A DNA stretch of 64,000 nt from Olsenella sp. An285 (GCF_002159625.1 NZ_NFIZ01000003.1:62001-126000); one strand, 5' to 3'; positions 26,093-34,589 are shown, counted from the stretch's first letter. Program-made: numbers and translations. Notes: generated by a model not told the origin, from the letters alone.

Positions 26093-27647
26093 GGAAGAAA
26101 GGCGTCGCGCGCTCCGTGAGGTCCCGCGCGCGGCGGCGCTGGTGGCGTCGCTCGTGCTCGCGCTCCTCTCGCCCTGCGCCGCCCGAGCGGACGAGGCGCT
26201 CCTTCCCGCCCCAGACGACATCGGCGACCCGGGTCTCTCCGAGGAGGAGGTCGCGTGGATCGAGGAGCCCGAGCTCGACCCCACGGACTCGGGTGCAACG
26301 GCTCCCGGGCTGGAGCCGGACGGCGCGGAGCTCGCGGGCCTCCTGGACGGATATCTCGACGAGGCCTTTCCCGCGTGCGGCATGCCGGGGGCGGCCGTGG
26401 CGGTGGTGGACGCCGACGGCGTGCGCTACCTGCGCTGCCTGGGTGACGTGACGGGAGCCGACCAGACGTTTCTCGTGGGGTCACTCTCCAAGTCCATGAC
26501 GGCGGTCGCCGTGATGCAGCTCGTGGACGCGGGGCTCGTCTCCCTGGACGACCCCGCCGGCGCCTACGCACCCGAGCTCGGAGTCCCGGGCTCGGTGACG
26601 GTTCGCGACCTCCTCAACCAGACGAGCGGGTTTGGGTACTACGAGTCACTCGCCGAGGCGTCCGTGGGGGAGAGCGCCGGGACCTTCTCCTACGCCAACG
26701 CGAACTACGACCTGCTCGGGCGCATTGTCGAGGACGTGAGCGGGCAGAGCTTTGATGCCTATCTGAGAGAGCACGTGTTTGGCCCGCTAGGCATGGACGA
26801 CGCCTCCGCCGGATCGGGCTCGGGCGGTGCGCCGCAGGCACCGGGGCACCGCTCGTGGTTTGGCGCGTACGTCGCCGACGGCTTCGAGCACGAGGGGGGA
26901 GACGACGCCTGGGGTGGGCCCTCCTCGGGCTATGTGCGCGCGAGCATCGATGACATGGCCTCGTACCTGCGCATGTACCTCTACAGCGGCGAGGGGGCCC
27001 TCTCGCCCGACGCGCTGCACCAGATGGTCTTCTCGCGCGTGCCCGACCCCTCGGGGGACACCTACTACGGGATGGGGTGGACCACGTTCGCCTGGGACGA
27101 CGGCGAGCTCGTGATGTCGCATGACGGGCAGGTGGAGAACTACGTGGCCCGCATGTGCATCATCCCCGGGCGCTCGCTCGGGGTGGTGGTGCTAGCTGAC
27201 GGAAACGACGAGTTCGGTGGCAACGAGGCGTTCTTCTCGCTTGCTGACGGGGTGACGTCAATCGCGGTGGGCGGAGCGGCGGACGTCCCCGACGGCTCGG
27301 CGCTCCTGGCGGAGCATGCGCTCTACAACGTTGTCTACCTGGTGTGCGTGTGCGCCGCCGCGGCGCCTCTGGCCTGTGCGCTTCGCGGGCGGCGCAGCCT
27401 GGGGGCGGCGTGGGAGGTGGCGCTCCACGTGGTGCTGCCGGCCTCGCTCCTCTTTCTGCCGCGGATGGAGCTGGGCATGCGTCTGCGCGACTTCTGCGAC
27501 TTCTACCCGGACCAGGCGCTCGTTCTTCTCGCCTGCTGCGGGCTACTTTTGGCAGGCGGGGTCGTGCGCGCCGCGTTCATCGCGCTCAAACGACCAGTTT
27601 CGGCATCCCGCGCGGCCCGTATGCGGTCGTTTGAGCGCGATGAATGA
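26079..27647 (+). CDS. Secreted beta-lactamase-fold serine hydrolase with C-terminal membrane domain
   Basis: 522 residues, starting inside the DltX-like gene. A signal peptide (about 1-37) leads to a penicillin-binding/class C fold: SLSK at 135-138, a YAN motif near 207 and HDG in MSHDGQVEN. After residue about 410 come three or four membrane helices. Position at the end of the dlt operon suggests action on D-alanine esters, as for FmtA of Staphylococcus, or on D-Ala-D-Ala; this is inference. The last about 23 codons lie in the inverted repeat at 27576-27644 and so look acquired. Confidence 0.82.
   Translation: MTASREERRRALREVPRAAALVASLVLALLSPCAARADEALLPAPDDIGDPGLSEEEVAWIEEPELDPTDSGATAPGLEPDGAELAGLLDGYLDEAFPACGMPGAAVAVVDADGVRYLRCLGDVTGADQTFLVGSLSKSMTAVAVMQLVDAGLVSLDDPAGAYAPELGVPGSVTVRDLLNQTSGFGYYESLAEASVGESAGTFSYANANYDLLGRIVEDVSGQSFDAYLREHVFGPLGMDDASAGSGSGGAPQAPGHRSWFGAYVADGFEHEGGDDAWGGPSSGYVRASIDDMASYLRMYLYSGEGALSPDALHQMVFSRVPDPSGDTYYGMGWTTFAWDDGELVMSHDGQVENYVARMCIIPGRSLGVVVLADGNDEFGGNEAFFSLADGVTSIAVGGAADVPDGSALLAEHALYNVVYLVCVCAAAAPLACALRGRRSLGAAWEVALHVVLPASLLFLPRMELGMRLRDFCDFYPDQALVLLACCGLLLAGGVVRAAFIALKRPVSASRAARMRSFERDE
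27576..27644. repeat. Inverted repeat, copy 2 of the 20-bp-arm family
   Basis: Perfect 20-bp arms at 27576-27595 and 27625-27644 around 29 bases. Same arms as at 21319-21387. It forms the 3' end of the serine hydrolase gene. Confidence 0.85.
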
Positions 27648-27683
27648 GGAACTTTGGTTCATACGCCAGGCGAGGGGCGCCCG

Positions 27684-27720
27684 GGCGAGAAGAACCTCGC
27701 AGCGGCACGTCCTTCTCGCC
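27684..27720. terminator. Hairpin made from two facing copies of the dispersed motif
   Basis: GGCGAGAAG (27684-27692) pairs with CTTCTCGCC (27712-27720). The left arm continues as the exact 12-mer GGCGAGAAGAAC and the right arm as the one-base variant GTCCTTCTCGCC. It lies between the convergent ends of the serine hydrolase and rrf2 genes, so it probably ends both transcripts. Confidence 0.65.
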
Positions 27721-27724
27721 AGCG

Positions 27725-28165
27725 CTAGATGGGCTTTGCCGTGCAGGGGCCCGCGTCGTCCGGGCGGATGAGATCGGCGAGCGTCCGGCTGTCGAGGTAG
27801 CTCGACGTCACGCGGCCGAGGTCGCGCCAGACGTCCACGGTGGTGCAGCTCTCCCGGTTGGGGCAGAGCTCCTCGTTGGTGCAGTCGAGGCAGCTCACGG
27901 GCACGAGCGATCCCTCCGCGGCGCGCAGGAGCTCGCCCAGGGTGTAGTCCTCCGGCTTGCGGGTGAGCTTGTAGCCGCCGCCCTTGCCGCGCTGGCTCGT
28001 GACGTAGCCGGCCTTGTGCATGAGCGAGATGACCTGCTCGAGATACTTGCGCGAGATGTTCTGCCGGCGCGAGACGTCGCCCAGCGAGACCCAGCCGTCG
28101 TGCGCGGCGAGGTCCGCCATCGCGCGCAGCGCGTACATTCCCTTGGTCGAGAACATTCCAGCCAT
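27725..28165 (-). CDS. Rrf2-family Fe-S-sensing transcriptional regulator
   Basis: 146 residues from ATG 28165 behind GGAGGTGA. The N-terminal winged helix (MYALRAMADLA, SRKYLEQVISLMHKAGYV, GKGGGYKL) is followed by Cys95, Cys101 and Cys107 with C-x5-C-x5-C spacing, the IscR cluster pattern, plus an extra Cys92. It is the last gene of the suf run and should regulate it by sensing a [2Fe-2S] cluster. Confidence 0.9.
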   Translation of the reverse strand: MAGMFSTKGMYALRAMADLAAHDGWVSLGDVSRRQNISRKYLEQVISLMHKAGYVTSQRGKGGGYKLTRKPEDYTLGELLRAAEGSLVPVSCLDCTNEELCPNRESCTTVDVWRDLGRVTSSYLDSRTLADLIRPDDAGPCTAKPI

Positions 28166-28178
28166 CTCGTCACCTCCG

Positions 28179-28209
28179 ATGGTACGAAGGGACAGTCCCT
28201 TCGTACCAT
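28179..28209. repeat. GGGAC-AG-TCCC palindrome between sufU and rrf2
   Basis: A perfect 31-base palindrome: 14-bp arms around CAG. It fills the space between the sufU stop and the rrf2 ribosome site and could set the relative expression of the two. Confidence 0.85.
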
Positions 28210-28213
28210 TCAA

Positions 28214-28651
28214 TTACATGTTGCGGGCCTCGAGCATTTCGTCGAGCGTGCGCCAGGCCAGCTCGGCACACTTCACGCGCGCGGGCATGTGCGCGATGTC
28301 GCGCAGCAGCACGCCGTCCTCGAGGGCGTCGAGCGCCGCCTCGTCGGTCTCCTCGCCGCGCACCATGCGCATGAAGAGGGCGCAGAGCTCGCGCGCCTCC
28401 TCGGGCGTCTTGTCGATCATGAGGTCGCTCATGATGTCCGCGCTCGCCTGGGAGATCGCGCAGCCGTGGCCGGTGAACGCGGCCTCCTCGATGGTGCCGT
28501 CGTCGGCAAAGCGCACGGAGAACGTGAGCTCGTCGCCGCAGGAGGGGTTCACGCCCTCGTGGCTGCAGTCGGCGTCCTCCATCTGGTACTTGTAGTCGGG
28601 GTGCGAGACGTGGTCCATGAAGGCCGCGTTGTAGAGGTCAGTTACTGCCAT
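28214..28651 (-). CDS. sufU: SufU-type Fe-S scaffold / sulfur transfer protein
   Basis: 145 residues. Cys38 in NPSCGD, Cys64 in GHGCAIS and a Cys near 127 in ARVKCAELAW are the three ligands of IscU/SufU. In Gram-positive bacteria SufU is a zinc protein that takes sulfur from SufS. The start overlaps the sufS stop by 14 bases. Confidence 0.92.
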   Translation of the reverse strand: MAVTDLYNAAFMDHVSHPDYKYQMEDADCSHEGVNPSCGDELTFSVRFADDGTIEEAAFTGHGCAISQASADIMSDLMIDKTPEEARELCALFMRMVRGEETDEAALDALEDGVLLRDIAHMPARVKCAELAWRTLDEMLEARNM

Positions 28652-29873
28652 GGAAGATCCCCCAGACCTGCTTGAGGCCGTCGACCAGGCGGTCGACGTC
28701 GGACGTGTCGTTGTAGAAGGCGAGGCTCGCGCGGCAGCAGGCGAGGTTCTCCACGCCGAGCCACGCGAGCAGCGGCTGCGCGCAGTGGTGGCCGGCGCGG
28801 ATGCACACGCCGGAGGCGTCGAGGATGCTCGCCACGTCGTGCGGGTGGACGCCGTGCACGTTGAAGCTGATGACGCCGTGGTGACGCGCGGGCTCGGCGG
28901 GGCCGATGAGGTCGACGAAGTCGAGCTCCGCCAGACGCTCGAACGCGTAGGCCACGAGCGCCGCCTCGCGCTCGGCCACGGCGTCGATGCCCGCGGTCTT
29001 CGTGAGGTAGGCGAGCGCGGCGCCGGTGGCGTAGATGCCGGCGGCGTCCTGCGTGCCGGCCTCGAACTTCTCGGGCACGGGCGCCCACGTGGCGTCCTGC
29101 TCGCGCACGGAGTCGATCATCTCGCCGCCGGTGAGCATCGGCGGCATCTGCTCCAAGAGCTCGTGGCGGCCCCAGAGTACGCCCACGCCCATGGGGCCGA
29201 GCGCCTTGTGGCCGGAGAACGCGAGGAAGTCCGCGCCCAGCTCGTCCACGCTCACGTGCAGGTGCGGGACGGACTGCGCCGCGTCCACGACCATCACGGC
29301 GCCCACGGCGTGCGCGGCGTCCGCCAGCTTGCGGACGGGCAGCTCGCAGCCCATGACGTTGGAGACGTGCGCGGCGGAGACGATGCGCGTGCGCGGGCCA
29401 ATCTTCTCGGCGATCTCCGCGTCCGTGAGGGTGCCGTCCTTCTCGGGGTAGAGGTAGACCAGGGTGGCACCGGCCGCCCGGCAGGCCTCCTGCCACGGGA
29501 TGAGGTTGGAGTGGTGCTCCATGATGGTGATGGCCACCTCGTCGCCGGGCGCAAGGACGCAGGGCGAGAAGGACTTGGCCACGAGGTTGAGGCTCTCGCT
29601 CGTGTTGCGGGTGAAGACCACGTCGCGCGCGTCGGGCGCATCGATGAGCGCCGCCACCTGGGCGCGGACCTCCGCGATGGCCGCGGTGGCCTCCACGGAG
29701 AGGCTGTAGAGCCCGCGCAGGGGGTTGGCGTTCATGGTCTCGTAGAAGCGGCGCTGGGCGTCGAGCGCGCAGGCGGGGCGCTGCGCGGTGGCGGCGCTGT
29801 CGAGAAACGCGATCTCGGGGTGCGCGGCCAGCAGCGGGAAGTCGGCGCGATAGGGGTTCTCCCGGATGTCCAT
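28638..29873 (-). CDS. sufS: Cysteine desulfurase SufS
   Basis: 411 residues from ATG 29873, whose A is also the last base of the sufD stop; a GTG one codon earlier is possible. The pyridoxal-phosphate Lys is in FSGHKALGPMG, the cofactor-binding HHSN in EHHSNLIPW, and the active Cys near the end in RAGHHCAQPLL. It releases sulfur from cysteine for cluster assembly and hands it to SufU, encoded just downstream. Confidence 0.95.
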   Translation of the reverse strand: MDIRENPYRADFPLLAAHPEIAFLDSAATAQRPACALDAQRRFYETMNANPLRGLYSLSVEATAAIAEVRAQVAALIDAPDARDVVFTRNTSESLNLVAKSFSPCVLAPGDEVAITIMEHHSNLIPWQEACRAAGATLVYLYPEKDGTLTDAEIAEKIGPRTRIVSAAHVSNVMGCELPVRKLADAAHAVGAVMVVDAAQSVPHLHVSVDELGADFLAFSGHKALGPMGVGVLWGRHELLEQMPPMLTGGEMIDSVREQDATWAPVPEKFEAGTQDAAGIYATGAALAYLTKTAGIDAVAEREAALVAYAFERLAELDFVDLIGPAEPARHHGVISFNVHGVHPHDVASILDASGVCIRAGHHCAQPLLAWLGVENLACCRASLAFYNDTSDVDRLVDGLKQVWGIFHGSN

Positions 29874-30976
29874 CACGCCTCCTCGCCCTCATCAAAAGTT
29901 TCTGTTAATTGGGGACTGTCCCCAATTAACAGACGAGCCTCGTCGCAGGGGGCGTGCATGAGGGCGTCCTCGTAGAGGGCGCGCACGAAGAGGGCCTCTG
30001 CGTCCTCGCGGGAGAGGCCGCGGCTGGCGAGAAACGCCAGCTGCTCGGGGCTCACCGAGCCGATGGTGGCGCCGTGGTTGCCGGCGACGTCGTCCTCGTC
30101 GCAGAGGATCGTGGGAAGCGTCTTGTTGACCACGTCGTCGCCCAGCACGAGCACGGTCTCGGCCTCGTTGCCCTGGGCGCCCTTGGCGCCGTGGACGAGG
30201 TCGATCGTGGTGCGCAGGGACTTCTTCGCGGCGTCCTCGAGCACGCCGTTGTAGGCGAGCTCGGAGCGGGTGTTGCGCCCGTGCTGGCGCACGACCTCGT
30301 TGATGTCCAGGACCTCCGCGCCGCCGGCGTGGTAGCGGCAGCCGAGGTCGATGCGCGCGCGATCGCCGGCGAGGTCGCAGGCGAAGCCCAGGGCGACGGT
30401 ACCGCCGCCGAGCAGGTACTGGTGCACGTCGACGCGGGCGTCGCGCCCGCAGGTGATGCCCACGCTCTCGAGGTGCTGCTGGTCGGCGCCCGCCGCCACG
30501 TACTCGTGCAGGTGCACGTGCGCGCCGGCCTCGGCGATCACGCGCAGGAGCGATGCGGACGTGCCGGCCTCGCCGTCCTTCTCGTCCGCGCCCGCGGCCA
30601 CGACGATGGTGGCCTCGGCGCCCTCGCGGACCATGACGCCCGTGTCGGCCACGTCGCCGGCCCCGGCGTCCACGCAGACCACGATGGGCTCCTCGCGGCG
30701 CGTTCCGCGCGGGACCTCGACGTAGCGGGCGTCGACGGCCTGGGACTCGACCCAGTCGGTGACCTCGCGGCCCATGCCGCACTCCACGCCCTCGAAGAGG
30801 CGCGGCAGCGCGAAGTAGACGTCGCCCTTGCGGCCGCGCGCGGGCACCGTGAGCGTGATGTCGTTCGTGCGCAGGCGGTTCCACGTCTGCGCGGGGGCAA
30901 CGTTGACGCGCTCGAGGGTGATCTCGGGCGCGGCGCAGGCGGCGTCAGCGGCGAGCGCGACGTTCTTCTCGGCCAT
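29873..30976 (-). CDS. sufD: Fe-S cluster assembly protein SufD
   Basis: 367 residues from ATG 30976, overlapping the sufB stop (TAATG). The SufB/SufD beta-helix core contains GCRYHAGGAEVLDINEVVRQHG, NGVLEDAAKKS, the loop CDEDDVAGNHGATIG and SPEQLAFLASRGLS. The N-terminus MAEKNVA is encoded by a dispersed 12-mer. The last residues (LLIGDSPQLTE) are encoded by a GGGGAC-core palindrome (29901-29933), so the native C-terminus was probably shorter. Confidence 0.92.
   Translation of the reverse strand: MAEKNVALAADAACAAPEITLERVNVAPAQTWNRLRTNDITLTVPARGRKGDVYFALPRLFEGVECGMGREVTDWVESQAVDARYVEVPRGTRREEPIVVCVDAGAGDVADTGVMVREGAEATIVVAAGADEKDGEAGTSASLLRVIAEAGAHVHLHEYVAAGADQQHLESVGITCGRDARVDVHQYLLGGGTVALGFACDLAGDRARIDLGCRYHAGGAEVLDINEVVRQHGRNTRSELAYNGVLEDAAKKSLRTTIDLVHGAKGAQGNEAETVLVLGDDVVNKTLPTILCDEDDVAGNHGATIGSVSPEQLAFLASRGLSREDAEALFVRALYEDALMHAPCDEARLLIGDSPQLTETFDEGEEA
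29901..29933. repeat. 33-base GGGGACTGTCCCC palindrome within the sufD 3' end
   Basis: Perfect 15-bp arms around CTG. A copy with 31 of 33 bases identical lies at 42333-42365. Here it is in frame and translated as part of SufD. Confidence 0.9.
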
Positions 30977-32403
30977 TATCCGATCGCCCCTTCCATCTCG
31001 AGCTTGATGAGGTTGTTCATCTCCACGGCGTACTCCATCGGGAGCTCCTTGGAGACGGGGTTGGCAAAGCCGTTGACCACGAGCGTGCGCGCCTCGGCCT
31101 CGGAGCAGCCGCGGCTCATGAGGTAGAGCACGGTGTCGTCCGAGATGCGGCCGATCGTGGCCTCGTGACCCACCTGCGCGGTGGCGTTGCGCACGTCCAT
31201 CGCGGGGATGGTGTCGGAGCGGGAGATGTCGTCCAGCATGAGGGACTGGCAGCTCACGGAGCAGCGCGCGCGGTCCGCGCGACGGCCGATGACCACGGAG
31301 CTGCGGAACGTGTTCACGCCGCCGTCCTTGGAGATGGACTTCGTGCTCACGGACGCGGTGGTGTCCGCGCCGTTCATGATCACCTTGCAGCCGGTGTCGA
31401 GGTCCTGCGTGGCGCCGGCGAAGGTGATGCCGGTGAACTCGCAGCTCGAGCGGTCGCCCGCCATGATGGTGGTGGGGTAGAGGTAGCTCACGTGGCTGCC
31501 AAAGCTGCCGGAGACCCACTCCATCTTGGCGTCCGCGCCGATGGTGGCGCGCTTGGTGTTGAGGTTGTACATGTTCTTGGACCAGTTCTCGATCGTGGAG
31601 TAGCGCAGGCGCGCGCCGTCCTTCACGAAGAGCTCCACGGCGCCGGCGTGGAGGTTGGCCTCATAGTACTTGGGCGCGGAGCAGCCCTCGATGAAGTGCA
31701 GGTCCGCGCCGGGCTCCACGATGATGAGCGTGTGCTCGAACTGACCCGCGCCGGCCGCGTTGAGGCGGAAGTAGCTCTGCAGCGGGTAGGGGAGCGTCAC
31801 GCCGGCGGGCACGTAGACGAAGGAGCCGCCCGACCACACGGCGTAGTGCAGCGCCGCGAACTTGTGGTCGGTGGGCGGGATGAGCGTGCCGAAGTACTCG
31901 CGCACGACGGGCTCCCACTGGGGGTCGTGGAGGGCGTCCTCGATCGTGGTGTAGACCACGCCCTCCTTGGCCACGTCCTCGCGCATGTTGTGGTAGACGA
32001 TCTCCGAGTCGTACTGGGCGCCCACGCCGGCGAGGCTCTCGCGCTCGGCCTCGGGGATGCCCAGGCGCTCGAAGGTGTCCTTGATGTCCTCGGGCACGTC
32101 GTCCCAGCTCTTGGCCTGCTTGGTCTTGGGCGAGACGTACGTGGAGATGTGGTCCAGGTCGAGCCCGGCGATGCTCGGGCCCCAGTTGGGGGCCATCGGG
32201 CGCGCGTGGTAGAGCTCGAGCGCGCGCAGGCGCATCTCGAGCATCCACTCCGGCTCGTCCTTCTTCTCGGAGATCGCGCGGACGATCTCCGGCGTCAGGC
32301 CGTCGTCGTAGCGCTCGTAGCCCTCCTCGGACTTGGTGAAGTCGTAGAGGGAGCGATCGACGTCAGCGACCTGCGTGCGGCTTCTGCTGCGCTCGTCGCT
32401 CAC
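30976..32403 (-). CDS. sufB: Fe-S cluster assembly protein SufB
   Basis: 475 residues from a GTG at 32403 that overlaps the sufC stop (GTGA). Family landmarks are DHKFAALHYAVWSGGSFVYVP, FEHTLIIVEPGADLHFIEGCSAP, YSTIENWSKNMYNLNTKRA, ARCSVSCQSLMLDD with the conserved Cys, and EATIGRISDDTVLYLMSRG. With SufC and SufD it forms the scaffold complex. Confidence 0.96.
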   Translation of the reverse strand: MSDERSRSRTQVADVDRSLYDFTKSEEGYERYDDGLTPEIVRAISEKKDEPEWMLEMRLRALELYHARPMAPNWGPSIAGLDLDHISTYVSPKTKQAKSWDDVPEDIKDTFERLGIPEAERESLAGVGAQYDSEIVYHNMREDVAKEGVVYTTIEDALHDPQWEPVVREYFGTLIPPTDHKFAALHYAVWSGGSFVYVPAGVTLPYPLQSYFRLNAAGAGQFEHTLIIVEPGADLHFIEGCSAPKYYEANLHAGAVELFVKDGARLRYSTIENWSKNMYNLNTKRATIGADAKMEWVSGSFGSHVSYLYPTTIMAGDRSSCEFTGITFAGATQDLDTGCKVIMNGADTTASVSTKSISKDGGVNTFRSSVVIGRRADRARCSVSCQSLMLDDISRSDTIPAMDVRNATAQVGHEATIGRISDDTVLYLMSRGCSEAEARTLVVNGFANPVSKELPMEYAVEMNNLIKLEMEGAIG

Positions 32404-33209
32404 TCGGCGTCACCCGCCTTGGGGCAGCCCGGGCACTCGGCGCACGAGGCGTCGTCCTGGCCGGCCCCGCGCTCGAAGCGCTCGAAGCCGTTGCGGTCGA
32501 TGTCCGCGATGAGCTCGGCGGGGCCCTCGGCCACCATGCGGCCCTTGACCATGACGTGCGTGCGGTCCACGGTCAGGCGCTCGAGGATGCGGGTGTTGTG
32601 CGTGATCACGATGAGCGCGCCGCCGACCTGCTCGCGATACGCCTGGATGCCGCGGGAGACGATGCCCAGGGCGTCGACGTCGAGGCCGGAGTCGGTCTCG
32701 TCGAGGATGGCGAGCTTGGGCTGCAGGAGCAGCAGCTGCAGCATCTCGATCTTCTTCTTCTCGCCGCCGGAGAAGCCGACGTTGAGCTCGCGCATGAGGA
32801 AGCTCTGGTCGAGCTCGAGCTGGTCGGCGATCTCGCCCACGCGGGCGCGGAACTTGCGCGCGGTGGTCTTGAGCTCGGGGCGCATCTGGCAGATCGTGCG
32901 CAGGAAGCTGTAGAGGGGCACGCCGGGAACCTCGACGGGCGCCTGGTAGGAGAGGAAGATGCCGGCGAGGGAGCGCTTGTCGGCAGTGAGCTCGGTCACG
33001 TCCTGGCCGTCGAAGGTGATGGAGCCGGAGGTCACGCGGTAGACCGGGTCGCCCATGATGACGTGGCCGAGCGTGGACTTGCCGGCGCCGTTGGGGCCCA
33101 TGAGGACGTGGCACTCGCCCTCGCCCACGGTGAGGTCGACGCCGTGCAGGATGGGCTTGTCCTCGGTGCCCGCAGAGAGGGCGCTCACGTTGAGTAGCTG
33201 GGAAGCCAT
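32400..33209 (-). CDS. sufC: Fe-S assembly ATPase SufC with Cys-containing tail
   Basis: 269 residues from ATG 33209. Walker A GPNGAGKST at about 38-46, Q-loop region FLSYQAPVEVPGV, signature GFSGGEKKK, Walker B LAILDETDSGLD and VITHNTRIL are all present. The usual SufC ends near residue 250; here an extra tail, SCAECPGCPKAGDAE, carries three Cys. It drives the SufBCD complex and leads the operon. Confidence 0.95.
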   Translation of the reverse strand: MASQLLNVSALSAGTEDKPILHGVDLTVGEGECHVLMGPNGAGKSTLGHVIMGDPVYRVTSGSITFDGQDVTELTADKRSLAGIFLSYQAPVEVPGVPLYSFLRTICQMRPELKTTARKFRARVGEIADQLELDQSFLMRELNVGFSGGEKKKIEMLQLLLLQPKLAILDETDSGLDVDALGIVSRGIQAYREQVGGALIVITHNTRILERLTVDRTHVMVKGRMVAEGPAELIADIDRNGFERFERGAGQDDASCAECPGCPKAGDAE

Positions 33210-33284
33210 GGTTTGCCTTTCTTGTGCGAGGAGGTCCCTCGCACGCTCTCCTCGCGGGGCCGACGGCGCCCGCGCCTTGTTTCG

Positions 33285-33320
33285 CCTAATTCATACTAAT
33301 GAGTAGGGAATTTCTGGCAA
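33285..33320 (-). promoter_or_regulatory. suf promoter with overlapping candidate Rrf2 operator
   Basis: On the minus strand, TTGCCA (33315-33320) and TAGTAT (33293-33298) are spaced 16 bases as -35 and -10. An imperfect inverted repeat with outer CCTA/TAGG and inner TCAT/ATGA covers 33285-33307, across the -10, where an Rrf2 regulator could block transcription. The rest of the 33210-33581 gap has a near-copy of the dispersed motif at about 33329 and nothing else recognised. Confidence 0.5.
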
Positions 33321-33581
33321 GGGGTAGGGGCGAGAAAAACGGGCGCTTCGCAATATATCCTACTTGCTTGGGGGTATTTTAAGGCATCGTGCGACGGCGG
33401 TGGTATTTGGCGCGGGGCGCCGGCCACCCCCTTGCCGCGGGGCGTCGGTCGCTCCCGCTGGTCCCTAGAACAAAACTTTATGCGTCGTTTGCGGCCTGGT
33501 TACGGCTGGGGCAGCGTGGTGCGCAGGGTCGTACCATTTCGCATGCTCTGAGGCGACGCGTGACGGGAGGACCATAGAGGC

Positions 33582-34562
33582 ATGGAAGCATGGAAGCGGC
33601 TCGGCGGCTTCATCGGGGACCACATGGCGTTCGTCTCGCCCACGTGCGTGGTGCTGGCGGTGCTCTTCCCCGAGGTGTTCTCGGTCATGAAGCCGGCGGT
33701 GACCGCGCTCTTTGCGTTCATGACCTTTCAGGGGGCGATCTCCAACACGTTTGGCAACCTCGCGCGCACGGTGCGCCATCCGTTGCCGATGGTGGTGACG
33801 CTCCTGATAACCACGGTGCTCATGCCGGTCCTGGCGTGCGGTCTGGCGACGCTCATCTTTGGGTCGAACCCTAACCTCGTGTGCGGAATCGTGCTCGAGT
33901 ACACCGTTCCGGTGGCCGTGACGTCGGCCATCTGGATCAACCTCTACGAGGGCGACCCGGCGCTCGGACTTGCCACGACGCTCGTCTCCACGGTTGCGGC
34001 GCCGTTCACCATCCCCTTCACGCTGCACCTGCTCCTGGGTCAGGTGGTGGAGGTCGACGCCGCTCGCATGATGGGCGAGATGCTCGTCTCCATCGCGCTT
34101 CCGGCGCTTGCGGGCACGGCGGTCAACGAGTTCTCCCACGGCTGGGGCGCCCGGCAGCTCTCGCCGGTCCTGGCGCCGGCGGCCAAGATCGCGCTCATCA
34201 TGGTGATCCTTGCCAACTCGACGGGCGTGGCGCCCTACGTGCGCAACCTCACGCCGCAGCTGGTGGCGGTCACGGTGTTCATCGGGCTCTTTGCGTGCTC
34301 GGGCTTTGCGTGGGGCGTGCTCGCGGCGCGCCTGATGCGCACCTCGTGGGCCCAGCGAGTCTCGCTCACGTACCTCTGCGGCCTGCGCAACATCTCCGCC
34401 GGCGCGGTTCTCGCCGGCGAGTACTTCCCGGGCGAGGTGATGTTCCCCGTGGTCATCGGGACGTTGTTCCAGCAGGTGCTCTCGGCGTTCTGGGGAACGG
34501 TGCTGCGGCGGATGAAGTCCGCAGACGCCGCGGGAGAAGCGGCGGGGGAGCTGTCCTCGTAG
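33582..34562 (+). CDS. Bile acid:sodium symporter (BASS) family transporter
   Basis: 326 residues from ATG 33582. About nine or ten membrane helices. The BASS/SBF pattern includes FMTFQGAISNTFGNL, the crossover region LVCGIVLEYTVPVAVTSAIWINLYEGD and GLRNISAGAVLAGEYFP. Bacterial members carry various organic anions such as pantoate or keto acids with sodium. Neighbours do not point to a substrate. It is transcribed divergently from suf. Confidence 0.82.
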   Translation: MEAWKRLGGFIGDHMAFVSPTCVVLAVLFPEVFSVMKPAVTALFAFMTFQGAISNTFGNLARTVRHPLPMVVTLLITTVLMPVLACGLATLIFGSNPNLVCGIVLEYTVPVAVTSAIWINLYEGDPALGLATTLVSTVAAPFTIPFTLHLLLGQVVEVDAARMMGEMLVSIALPALAGTAVNEFSHGWGARQLSPVLAPAAKIALIMVILANSTGVAPYVRNLTPQLVAVTVFIGLFACSGFAWGVLAARLMRTSWAQRVSLTYLCGLRNISAGAVLAGEYFPGEVMFPVVIGTLFQQVLSAFWGTVLRRMKSADAAGEAAGELSS

Positions 34563-34589
34563 CGAGCGGCACGTCGCGTCGGCCCGTTA

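Noticed and set aside
28938-29870. In-frame TGA codons as selenocysteine sites
   Set aside because: Looked for in the molybdenum hydroxylase, ygfK and suf genes; all reading frames are open without TGA, so no selenoprotein is indicated in this window.
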